Assembly (NCBI RefSeq): GCF_005233875.1
Contig: NZ_SZPZ01000003.1
Span: forward strand, 1,048,489 to 1,112,488
Origin: Kribbella jiaozuonensis
Lineage (GTDB): Bacteria; Actinomycetota; Actinomycetes; Propionibacteriales; Kribbellaceae
DNA length: 64,000 bases
Direction: 5' to 3'
In this document: piece by piece, positions 24,917 to 32,301 of the stretch
How positions within the stretch are numbered: the stretch's first letter is position 1
Layout: each line of letters opens with the position of its first letter
Position numbers and translations under genes: made by a program
Notes under the pieces: generated by a model
Database searches by the model: none
What the model saw: the letters and a program-made list of their open reading frames with translations, nothing else
What the model was told of the DNA's origin: nothing

Positions 24917-25437
24917 TGGTGTCCGGCGGTACCGAGCCGGGGCAGGCACCCCGGGACAAGCAGCAGCCGCCACGTCCGGGCTCGGTGCGGCCGACGTCAC
25001 GCCGGCTGCTGGTCGCGATCGCCGTACTCGGGGTCGCGATCGGCGTCACGATGGTGAAGGCGATCGAGGCCGGTGGTGGAGTCGCTCCGGCGGTGTCGTG
25101 GCTGACGCTGGTCGCCTGGGCGTTCCTGGCCGCGTTGCTGTTCGCGGCGGCCCGCAACACCCACCAGCGGATCCAGGTACGCCGAGAGCGGGTCGAGCCG
25201 TCCCGCGCGGTGTTCCTGTTGATGATCGGGAAGGCGAGTGCCTTCGTCGGCGCGTTATGTGCCGGTGTTTACGCAGGGTTCGCGTTAAGCTTCCTGCAGG
25301 CGATGGGCTCTTCGGGCCCTCGTAACCGTGTGATCATGGCCGCTGCGGCGGCGGTGATCTCTGTGCTGGTCGTCACGGCCGGATTGTTGCTCGAACGCGC
25401 GTGTCGCATTCCCGAGGACCCCGACGAGACCCCCTAA
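24916..25437 (+). CDS. DUF3180 family membrane protein
   Basis: The 173-residue protein has a polar, Pro-rich N-terminus and four predicted membrane helices (RRLLVAIAVLGVAIGVTMV, WLTLVAWAFLAALLFAA, VFLLMIGKASAFVGALCAGV, IMAAAAAVISVLVVTAGLLL). This is the layout of DUF3180, found next to folK in many actinobacteria. Function is unknown. GTG 24916 overlaps the folK stop; a second GTG at 24919 is equally possible. Confidence 0.85.
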   Translation: MVSGGTEPGQAPRDKQQPPRPGSVRPTSRRLLVAIAVLGVAIGVTMVKAIEAGGGVAPAVSWLTLVAWAFLAALLFAAARNTHQRIQVRRERVEPSRAVFLLMIGKASAFVGALCAGVYAGFALSFLQAMGSSGPRNRVIMAAAAAVISVLVVTAGLLLERACRIPEDPDETP

Positions 25438-25448
25438 CATGTCGGTCC

Positions 25449-25889
25449 ATGGGGTCAAGGGGTAGCCGCCGTCGAACCAGGACCACCGTTCTCACCGTTG
25501 CCAACGCATCTCTGATCGTTGTCTGCCTGGGCGTGAGTGTCGCGCTGTTCTCGCAGAATGCCTGGATTCTCCGGGCCGCCGCGGTCGGTGCGGCTCTGGT
25601 CGCGATCGCCGGCGCCGTCCTGTTCCGCCATCAGTTGCTGGTCGAGCGGCTGGCCCACTCCGACGAGCGTGCGCAGGTCGCGCAGGAGTACTCGCGGATC
25701 ACCAGCGCCCGGGTGGTCGAGAACGCGGAGTTCGTCGACCTGATGCAGCGCCGGCTGGACAAGATCGACCAGCGCCTCGACAAGATCGACGAAGAGGTCG
25801 CCACGGTCGTTGCCGCCGGCGACAAGCACTCGCAGGCCGACGCGCCGACGGTCGTGGACCTGAAGCTCCGAGGTCTGGCCGCCTCCTGA
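25449..25889 (+). CDS. Small membrane protein with C-terminal coiled coil
   Basis: The 146-residue protein has two membrane helices (VLTVANASLIVVCLGVSVALF and ILRAAAVGAALVAIAGAVLF). A cytoplasmic helical tail follows with the heptad-like repeat RRLDKIDQRLDKIDEEVATVV near residues 110-130. I chose ATG 25449 from the position of the first helix. It resembles proteins found after DUF3180 genes in related actinomycetes, and I do not know its function. It is 11 bases downstream of the DUF3180 stop. Confidence 0.75.
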   Translation: MGSRGSRRRTRTTVLTVANASLIVVCLGVSVALFSQNAWILRAAAVGAALVAIAGAVLFRHQLLVERLAHSDERAQVAQEYSRITSARVVENAEFVDLMQRRLDKIDQRLDKIDEEVATVVAAGDKHSQADAPTVVDLKLRGLAAS

Positions 25890-25910
25890 GCCGAGGCCCA
25901 TACTGCGGTA

Positions 25911-26306
25911 ATGGGGCTGGATGCGAACTACCCGGCTGTGACGATGAACGATCCGAACGGCCATGTCACGGTCTACAACGAGGACCATCTGCCGATCGGT
26001 CAACTCGGTCCGACGCCGTACGAGTCACCCTCGGTAAACGTCACCTGCCGCCGCAAGGCGTGGGACGACCTCTACTGGTACCGCCTCCTGAACCCCGAGG
26101 GCTTCCCCTTCCCGGCCACCGAGGCGTACGTATCAGCCGACGAAACCCACGAACTGAACCCCGGCCAGCCCTACGCAATCCCCGACTGCGCCAGCGGCTG
26201 CCCAATCAAGATCGGCCAGGCAGCAGCCGTAGGCGCCCTGGCAATCGGTGGGGTGGCGGCAGCCGCGGCCTGGCGCCGTCGTCGGCGGGAGACGGGTATC
26301 GCGTAG
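25911..26306 (+). CDS. Hypothetical tail-anchored protein
   Basis: The 131-residue protein has a polar N-terminal domain with an unusual composition (Asn, Tyr, Pro and Cys) and one C-terminal membrane helix (QAAAVGALAIGGVAAAAAW) followed by a stop-transfer run RRRRRE. The three cysteines just before the helix and in the core might form a disulfide. I recognise no family. It lies 21 bases after the previous small membrane protein and nine bases before the phosphatase gene, so it is probably cotranscribed with them. Confidence 0.65.
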   Translation: MGLDANYPAVTMNDPNGHVTVYNEDHLPIGQLGPTPYESPSVNVTCRRKAWDDLYWYRLLNPEGFPFPATEAYVSADETHELNPGQPYAIPDCASGCPIKIGQAAAVGALAIGGVAAAAAWRRRRRETGIA

Positions 26307-26315
26307 GTTCTTGGT

Positions 26316-27086
26316 GTGGACTTTGCCAAGTTGCTGAAGGTTGCTGAGGCTGCTGTTGGGCGTGGGCGGGTGGTGACGCAGACGCGGGCGGTGGGGGAGT
26401 TGACGTCCAAGGGGGATCGGGACATGGCCTCCGAGGTGGACTTCGCCGTTGAGCGGGAGGTGCGGGCGTTCCTCGAGCGGGAGACGCCGGAGATCGGGGT
26501 GCTCGGCGAGGAGGAGGGCGGTGCGACCGACGGGACCCGCTGGGTGCTCGACCCGGTCGACGGTACGGTCAACTTCATCCACGGCGTACCGCTGTGGGCG
26601 ATCTCGCTCGGTCTCATCCACGAAGGACGGGCCGTCGCGGGTGTGATCGACCACCCCGCCCTCGGTACGACGTACGCCGCCGCCGAAGGCCTGGGCGCCA
26701 CCTGCAACGGGAAGACGATCCGGGGCAGCGAGTGCACCGACCTGAGCGACGCATTGGTTGCCGTAGGCGACTATGCCGTCGGCCCGAACGCCGAAGCGGT
26801 GAACGCCGACCGCCTCGCCCTGACCCAGCGCCTCTACCCGCGCGCCCAACGCCTGCGGATGATCGGTACAGCCGCGACCGCGCTCACCTGGACCGCGAAC
26901 GGGTACTTCGACGCCCTGATCATGTTCTCCAACAAGCCCTGGGACACGATGGCCGGCGTGGCGATCTGCCGCGAGGCCGGCGTCACGGTCCTGGACCTCG
27001 ACGGCACCGACCACGCGCCGGAGTCCCGCGGCGTCTTCGCCGTCGCCGACGGCATCCGCGAACCGCTCCAGGAACTGCTCAGCTAA
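26316..27086 (+). CDS. Inositol monophosphatase family protein
   Basis: The 256-residue protein has the metal-dependent phosphatase motifs GEEEGG (about 65-69), WVLDPVDGTVNFIHG (Asp79, Asp82, Gly83, Thr84) and NKPWDTMAGVAICREAG. Substrates in this family include inositol phosphates, histidinol phosphate, 3'-phosphoadenosine phosphate and fructose bisphosphate. Histidinol-phosphatase (HisN-like) activity is plausible but not proven by the sequence. GTG 26316 is the start. It is nine bases before the F420-oxidoreductase-like gene. Confidence 0.9.
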   Translation: MDFAKLLKVAEAAVGRGRVVTQTRAVGELTSKGDRDMASEVDFAVEREVRAFLERETPEIGVLGEEEGGATDGTRWVLDPVDGTVNFIHGVPLWAISLGLIHEGRAVAGVIDHPALGTTYAAAEGLGATCNGKTIRGSECTDLSDALVAVGDYAVGPNAEAVNADRLALTQRLYPRAQRLRMIGTAATALTWTANGYFDALIMFSNKPWDTMAGVAICREAGVTVLDLDGTDHAPESRGVFAVADGIREPLQELLS

Positions 27087-27095
27087 GGGTTATCG

Positions 27096-27812
27096 ATGTC
27101 GACACTCGGAATCATCGGCAGCGGCAACATCGGGTCCGTGGTCGCATGGCTCGCGGTCGACGCGGGCATCGACGTGGTGATGGCGAACTCCCGCGGCCCG
27201 GAGAGCCTGGCCGACAAGGTCCGCGACCTCGGCGTCCAGGCCGGCACTGTCGAGGAGGCCGTACGAGCCGGCGACTGGGTCCTCGTGACCATCCCCCTTG
27301 GCCGGTACGCCGACCTGCCGGTCGAACCGTTCGCGGGCAAGGTCGTGCTGGACACGATGAACTACTACCCGCATCGCGACGGCCGGATCGATCGGCTCGA
27401 CCGCGAGGTGGTAACAACCGCCCAGCTGCTCCAGGAACACTTGCCCGAGGCCCACACCGTGAAGGCGTTCAACAACATCAGCGCCCGCAACATCGTCACG
27501 CTCGCCCGGCCCGCCGACGCCACCGATCGCAGCGCGCTGCCGATCGCCGGCGACGACGCGGACGCGAAGGCGGCAGCCACAGCGCTGATCCAGACCCTCG
27601 GGTACGACGTGGTCGATGTCGGCCCGCTGAGCGAGAGCTGGCGGTTCGAGCCGGAGACGGCGGCGTACGTGACGCCGTACCTGTCGAAGGCGAGTACGGC
27701 GAAGCAGCGGGCCGCCGGGCATGCCGATCCGGGAAAGCCGCTGCCGGTGGCAGCGCTCGTGCAGCTGATCGCCGGCGCACACCGCCCGCCGGTGGCCGGG
27801 CGCGAGTTCTGA
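27096..27812 (+). CDS. F420:NADP oxidoreductase-like Rossmann protein
   Basis: The 238-residue protein begins STLGIIGSGNIGSVVAWLAVDAG, an NADP-type Rossmann motif, followed by MANSRGPESL (Arg for the 2'-phosphate), LVTIPLGRYADLP and VVLDTMNYYPHRDGRID. VKAFNNISARNI is typical of the NADP_oxidored_F420 family. True F420-dependent activity is not certain, because many relatives act on other substrates. It ends five bases before the stop of the convergent nuoD gene. Confidence 0.85.
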   Translation: MSTLGIIGSGNIGSVVAWLAVDAGIDVVMANSRGPESLADKVRDLGVQAGTVEEAVRAGDWVLVTIPLGRYADLPVEPFAGKVVLDTMNYYPHRDGRIDRLDREVVTTAQLLQEHLPEAHTVKAFNNISARNIVTLARPADATDRSALPIAGDDADAKAAATALIQTLGYDVVDVGPLSESWRFEPETAAYVTPYLSKASTAKQRAAGHADPGKPLPVAALVQLIAGAHRPPVAGREF

Positions 27813-27816
27813 CCTG

Positions 27817-29010
27817 CTACTTGTCGATGTCGCCGACGACGAAGAACATGCTGCCGAGGATCGCGATCATGTCCGGGATCATCGTGCCGGGCAGCAAGGC
27901 CGGCAGCGCGGAGATGTTGTTGAAGCTGGCCGAGCGGAGTTTGAGCCGCCAGGGCGTCTTGTCGCCGCGCGAGACCAGGTAGTAGCCGTTGATGCCGAGC
28001 GGGCTCTCGGTCCACGCGTACGTCTGGCCCTCGGGGACCTTGAGGATCTTCGGCAGCCGGACGTTCACCGGTCCGGCCGGCATCGTGGAGAGCTTGTCGA
28101 GGCAGGCGTCGACCAGGTCGAGCGAGACCTTCACCTGCTCGAGGAGGACCGAGAAGCGGGCGTAGCAGTCGCCGTCGGGCCGTGTCACCACGCGGAGTAC
28201 GTCCTGCAGGTCGCCGTACGCGAGGTAGGGCTCGTCGCGGCGGAGGTCCGCGTCCACGCCGGAAGCGCGGGCGATCGGGCCGGAGACGCCGTACTGCGCG
28301 ATGAGTTCGGGAGCGAGCTTGCCGACGCCGATCGTGCGGGCGCGGAAGATCTCGTTGCCGAGGATGATGTCCTCGATATCGGGCAGCCGCTTGCGGACCG
28401 CGGCGGACGCTGCGGCCGCGCGACCGAGCCAGCCGTACGGGAGGTCCTCCTTCAGCCCGCCGACCCGGTTGAACATGTAGTGCATCCGGCCGCCGGACAG
28501 CTCCTCCATCACCGCCTGGATCGTCTCGCGCTCGCGGAACGCGTAGAACACCGGCGTGATCGCGCCGAGCTCCAGCGGGTACGAGCCGAGGAACATCAGG
28601 TGGTTCAGCACCCGGTTCAGCTCGGCCAGCAGGGTCCGCAGCCAGACCGCCCGGTCCGGTACCTCGAGGCCCATCATCCGCTCGACCGCGATCACCACGC
28701 CGAGCTCGTTCGCGAACGCCGACAGCCAGTCGTGCCGGTTCGCCAGCACGATGATCTGCCGGTAGTCGCGGACCTCGAACAGCTTCTCCGCGCCGCGGTG
28801 CATGTAGCCGATGATCGGCTCGCAGCTGACGATCCGCTCGCCGTCCAGCGTCAGTCGCAGCCGCAGTACGCCGTGGGTCGCCGGGTGCTGCGGACCGATG
28901 TTGAGCACCATGTCGGTGGTCGGCAGGTCCGATCCGGCTCCACCACGCTCGTAAGCAGGGTCGAATCCGGCGGCCCCAGCCCCGACTCCAACGACTCTTT
29001 CGGTACTCAT
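27817..29010 (-). CDS. nuoD: Orphan NADH-quinone oxidoreductase subunit D paralogue
   Basis: The 397-residue protein aligns along its length with complex I subunit NuoD/NDUFS2. It keeps LNIGPQHPATHGVLRL (quinone-site His46), MHRGAEKLFE (Arg72) and the C-terminal GDIDK. It is shorter than the usual 430-440 residues and stands alone, with no other nuo gene in the window. The quinone-site Tyr (bovine Tyr108) is Trp95 in HDWLSAF, and the Asp of the ALDIGA motif is Glu147 in PLELGA. No CxxC hydrogenase ligands are present. It may serve an alternative or partial complex I, or be an assembly or regulatory paralogue. The divergent gap to the next gene is 26 bases. Confidence 0.9.
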   Translation of the reverse strand: MSTERVVGVGAGAAGFDPAYERGGAGSDLPTTDMVLNIGPQHPATHGVLRLRLTLDGERIVSCEPIIGYMHRGAEKLFEVRDYRQIIVLANRHDWLSAFANELGVVIAVERMMGLEVPDRAVWLRTLLAELNRVLNHLMFLGSYPLELGAITPVFYAFRERETIQAVMEELSGGRMHYMFNRVGGLKEDLPYGWLGRAAAASAAVRKRLPDIEDIILGNEIFRARTIGVGKLAPELIAQYGVSGPIARASGVDADLRRDEPYLAYGDLQDVLRVVTRPDGDCYARFSVLLEQVKVSLDLVDACLDKLSTMPAGPVNVRLPKILKVPEGQTYAWTESPLGINGYYLVSRGDKTPWRLKLRSASFNNISALPALLPGTMIPDMIAILGSMFFVVGDIDK

Positions 29011-29036
29011 GCCCCCTATCGTGACAGGCTGGGTAC

Positions 29037-29525
29037 GTGGATGACCTCTTCGCACCCTCGGATGTCAGCTGGACGCCGGTGTCGCCCAAGCTGGCCACGC
29101 TGCGCCGGCTGAACGCGTCGATCGTGGCTGGGCTGGCCGCGATCGTGGCCCTGCTCGTGCTCGGACTGACGCTCGGCTGGCTGTACGGCGTACTCGCGGT
29201 GGTCGTGATCGCGCTGGTACTCGGCTGGGCGTGGATCCTGATCGGCCGCAACCAGCGGTCCTGGAAGTACGCCGAGCGCGAGGACGAGCTGCTGGTCAGC
29301 CACGGGATCATGTTCCGCGAGCTGGTCGTCGTACCGTACGGCCGGATGCAGTTCGTCGACGTGACGGCCGGGCCGCTGGAGCGCGCGTACGGGATGGCCA
29401 CGGTCGAGCTGCACACGGCCACGCCGGCCACCGACGCCAAGATCCCGGGACTGCACCCGGATGAGGCCGGCCGGCTGCGTGACCGGCTGTCGGCCCTCGG
29501 CCAGGCGCAGGCGTGGGGCCTGTGA
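29037..29525 (+). CDS. PH domain-containing membrane protein (bPH2/YdbS-like)
   Basis: The 162-residue protein has two membrane helices (SIVAGLAAIVALLVLGLTLG and LYGVLAVVVIALVLGWAWILI) followed by a bacterial PH domain (YAEREDELLVSHGIMFRELVVVPYGRMQFVDVTAGPLERAYGMATVELHTA). This is the PF03703 (YdbS) layout. GTG 29037 is the start. It is coupled to the next gene by a GTGA overlap at 29522-29525, as ydbS is to ydbT in Bacillus. In Bacillus these proteins are linked to resistance to a bacteriocin; the role here is unknown. Confidence 0.88.
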   Translation: MDDLFAPSDVSWTPVSPKLATLRRLNASIVAGLAAIVALLVLGLTLGWLYGVLAVVVIALVLGWAWILIGRNQRSWKYAEREDELLVSHGIMFRELVVVPYGRMQFVDVTAGPLERAYGMATVELHTATPATDAKIPGLHPDEAGRLRDRLSALGQAQAWGL

Positions 29526-30928
29526 CCACACAGACTCCCGAGCTGGTGGGGCAGCGGCTGCACCCCTTGACCCCGTTCGTCAAAGGCTGGGGGTACTTCG
29601 TCGTCGCCGCCGTCGCCTTGGTCAACAACGAGGGCCTGCGGCAGAACCTGACATTCGCCGGCATCGGACTGGCCGCCGTCCTCGTCGGCGGCATCCTGCT
29701 CGGCACATTGTCCTGGTGGTTCACCAAGTGGCAGCTGACGGGCGATGCGATCCGCGTGGACAGCGGGTTCCTGTTCCGGCGTACCAGGATCATCCGGTTC
29801 GACCGGATCCAGGCGATCGACGTCGCGCAGCCGTTCGTGGCCCGTCTGTTCGGTATGGCCGAGCTGCGGATGGACGTGGCCGGTGGCGGTAAGAGCGACG
29901 GCAAGCTGAGCTACTTCAGGTACGACGAGGCGCAGAACCTCCGTACGACGCTGCTGGTCCGCGCAAAAGGTCAGCAGGCCGCCGAGCAGCAGGAGAGCGA
30001 GCAGCAGGCCGAGGCCGAGGCTCCGCCGCTGCTGACGGTTCCGACCAGCCGCCTGCTCGGTGCGACCCTGCTGTCGTCCACAGTCGTCGGTAGTGCCGGC
30101 GCACTGATCTGGTTGATCGTCGCGACCATGGTGCTGAACTTCCACATCGGTCTGTTCGCCGGTCTGCCGCTGCTGCTCGGTGTCGTGCAGCCGATCTGGA
30201 AGCAGGTCGTCGGCAACCACGGGTTCACGCTGTCCGAGACCCGCCACGGTCTGCGGACCAAGCGCGGGCTGTTCGACGTACAGCGGCAGACGATCCCGCC
30301 GGGGCGGGTGCAGGGTCTGCTGATCACCGAGCCACTGATCTGGCGGTTGATCGGCTGGTCCCGGGTCGAGCTGGACATCGCCGGTGTGGCCGGTCAGAAG
30401 GAGGACGGGGACAACGAGCGCGAGGGCGCCCAGCTGCTACCGGTCGGTGAGCGCAGCGAGGTCGCCTATGTGCTCTCCCAGGTGCTGCCTGGGTTCGACC
30501 TGGCCGGCATCCAGATGCACATGGCACCAGTGCGGGCCAAGCGGCTCCGGCCGATCGGCTGGCGCTATCTGTCGTACGGCGTCGACGATCAGGTGATGGT
30601 CACCACGCGGGGCTGGGTGAGTCGCCGTACGTCGATCGTGCTGCACCACAAGACGCAGTCGGTACGGATGGAGCAGGGACCGCTGCAGCGGCGGCTGGGG
30701 CTGGCCAATGTGCATGTGGACACCCCGCTCGGCCCGACCGATGCCATCGCGTTGCACCGCGACCAGGCTGAGGCTGCGGCGCTCGTGCAGGCTCAGGCGG
30801 ACAGGGCGCGCGAGGCACGACGTACGGTGTCGGCGCCTCTCGCGGTCCAGACCCAGCCGAACCCGCCAAGGCCGGTGGATTCGAGCAGCTCGGCGGCTTC
30901 ACCGGCCGAGGACAGCTCGGACAGGTAG
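29522..30928 (+). CDS. Multi-PH-domain membrane protein (YdbT-like)
   Basis: The 468-residue protein has repeated YdbS/YdbT-type PH domains separated by pairs of membrane helices (GYFVVAAVALVNN, FAGIGLAAVLVGGILLGTL, LLSSTVVGSAGALIWLIVATMV). The core motif recurs three times: FLFRRTRIIRFDRIQAIDV, GLFDVQRQTIPPGRVQGLLI and GWVSRRTSIVLHHKTQSVRM. The C-terminus, from about residue 425, is low-complexity (PRPVDSSSSAASPAEDS). It forms an operon with the smaller PH protein. Its last 136 coding bases overlap the convergent methyltransferase gene. Confidence 0.86.
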   Translation: MTTQTPELVGQRLHPLTPFVKGWGYFVVAAVALVNNEGLRQNLTFAGIGLAAVLVGGILLGTLSWWFTKWQLTGDAIRVDSGFLFRRTRIIRFDRIQAIDVAQPFVARLFGMAELRMDVAGGGKSDGKLSYFRYDEAQNLRTTLLVRAKGQQAAEQQESEQQAEAEAPPLLTVPTSRLLGATLLSSTVVGSAGALIWLIVATMVLNFHIGLFAGLPLLLGVVQPIWKQVVGNHGFTLSETRHGLRTKRGLFDVQRQTIPPGRVQGLLITEPLIWRLIGWSRVELDIAGVAGQKEDGDNEREGAQLLPVGERSEVAYVLSQVLPGFDLAGIQMHMAPVRAKRLRPIGWRYLSYGVDDQVMVTTRGWVSRRTSIVLHHKTQSVRMEQGPLQRRLGLANVHVDTPLGPTDAIALHRDQAEAAALVQAQADRAREARRTVSAPLAVQTQPNPPRPVDSSSSAASPAEDSSDR

Positions 30929-31668
30929 CGCATCGGCTCTGTCTGCGCGAGGTCGAGGGGTGGTCTGGTTGCGCTGACGCCCAGGGCTTTCAGCGCGTCA
31001 CGCTGGCTGAGGATCGTGCCGCCGAGGGAGTCCAGGGCTACGTGGGCGGTGATGTCGCAGGTGCCGTCCGGTGTCGGGTCACACTCGCGGCCGTTGCGGA
31101 AGCCGGTCAGGGCTCCGTACGGCGGCCTGCTGTCGCGCACGTGGCCGTAGTCGATGGCGATCGCGACGCTGCCGTCGGTCAACCGCCGAACCACGTCCTG
31201 CCAGGCGGTGTCGCGGGTGATGCCGACCTCGGCGCGGTCACCGGGCTCGCCGGGCCACCACTGCCGGAGCCAGTCGAGATCGTTGCCCTCGACAACATGT
31301 CCGGATGTGAGGTCTGCCGACAGGTAGTGCGGAACACCGTCGTCGTCCCACTCGACGACCTCACACGGGATGTTGTCGAGCCACTCGTTCGCGATCACCA
31401 GCCCGGTCAGACGGTCGGGGAGTTCGTCGTCCAGCTCGATATCCACAACCGATAGACCTTCAGCTCGCAGCACCTTGCCGAGTTCCCCACGGCCGGCGCC
31501 GATGTCGGCGACCGTAGACAGCTCGAGAAGGTGCGCCAGTCGGGCGATGGCCTGTCCGAAGAGCGGGGACGCGTGCACCGACGTACGGAAGTGCTCGGAC
31601 GGGCGCTGGCGGCGGTAGAAGCCGTCGGCGCCGTACAGCGCCTGCTGCCAGGCGTCTCGGAAGGTCAT
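30793..31668 (-). CDS. MidA/NDUFAF7-type SAM-dependent methyltransferase
   Basis: The 291-residue protein has a SAM-binding motif I TVADIGAGRGELGKVL, then VIANEWLDNIPCEVVEW, which matches the NExLDxxP signature of the MidA/NDUFAF7 family (PF02636). IAIDYGH and the closing GLGGFGWVW also fit. NDUFAF7 is the human enzyme that dimethylates an Arg of NDUFS2 during complex I assembly. A NuoD paralogue lies 1.8 kb away. ATG 31668 overlaps the stop of the upstream 2H gene, so the two are an operon. It is shorter than typical MidA (about 380), and its 3' end overlaps the convergent PH gene. Confidence 0.78.
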   Translation of the reverse strand: MTFRDAWQQALYGADGFYRRQRPSEHFRTSVHASPLFGQAIARLAHLLELSTVADIGAGRGELGKVLRAEGLSVVDIELDDELPDRLTGLVIANEWLDNIPCEVVEWDDDGVPHYLSADLTSGHVVEGNDLDWLRQWWPGEPGDRAEVGITRDTAWQDVVRRLTDGSVAIAIDYGHVRDSRPPYGALTGFRNGRECDPTPDGTCDITAHVALDSLGGTILSQRDALKALGVSATRPPLDLAQTEPMRYLSELSSAGEAAELLESTGLGGFGWVWTARGADTVRRASRALSA

Positions 31669-32225
31669 CCGAGCGGTACGGCGCCGAACTGGTGCCACGC
31701 CCCGTCCGCGTCCTCGCGCCACAAGCCCAGCTCGGTCAGCTGCACTGTCGGGGCCGGCGTCGCGGCCAGAGCGGCCTGCGCCTCGGCGACCACGGCCGGA
31801 CCGCCCTCCGTGGACGACGAGATGGTCAGGTGCGGCTGCGCGTCCGGGAACTCACCGCCGTACGGCGGGCACTCCGGGAAGGCTGCGAACACGCTCTGGA
31901 GCAGGGAACGCACGGTGTCGAACGGCTCCGGCTTCAGCCAGGCCGTGCCGTTCGGAAACTGACCGGCTGTCGGGAAGCTGAGACCAAACGGCTGCACGGA
32001 CGAGACAGCAGACCGTAGCCGAGCGACGTCGGCGTCAGTGGGCTCCGCGACCCACGGAACCAGCACGGTCACATGCGGTGGGATCAGCTCGGTCAACGGC
32101 ACCTGTGGCCGCGCACTCGACCGGGACACCGCACGCCAGCGGTCCGTGTACGCCGCCAACTCGGGAACTGTGATCAGAATCGCGGTCAATCCACTCCGCT
32201 CTGCCCACGCATCACTCACCCGCAC
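31665..32225 (-). CDS. 2H phosphoesterase (2'-5' RNA ligase family)
   Basis: The 186-residue protein has the two HxT/S motifs of 2H phosphoesterases: PPHVTVLVPW and PHLTISSSTE. Family members open or join 2',3'-cyclic or 2'-5' phosphodiesters in RNA or nucleotides. The start is a GTG at 32225, with a second GTG six bases on. It is translationally coupled to the methyltransferase (ATGA at 31665-31668) and divergent from the DUF2520 gene. No clear link to NuoD chemistry is visible. Confidence 0.82.
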   Translation of the reverse strand: MRVSDAWAERSGLTAILITVPELAAYTDRWRAVSRSSARPQVPLTELIPPHVTVLVPWVAEPTDADVARLRSAVSSVQPFGLSFPTAGQFPNGTAWLKPEPFDTVRSLLQSVFAAFPECPPYGGEFPDAQPHLTISSSTEGGPAVVAEAQAALAATPAPTVQLTELGLWREDADGAWHQFGAVPLG

Positions 32226-32301
32226 ATGCTCTCATCACCTACCCTGACAAGTAGATCGTCTGGTACCCCGCCGTGGGACTGGAACGAGAAGAGAGTGAGT
32301 G

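Noticed and set aside
27365..30247. Extended minus-strand frame around nuoD suggesting a giant protein
   Set aside because: The nuoD frame is different and well defined; the long frame is a shadow of nuoD and the PH genes.
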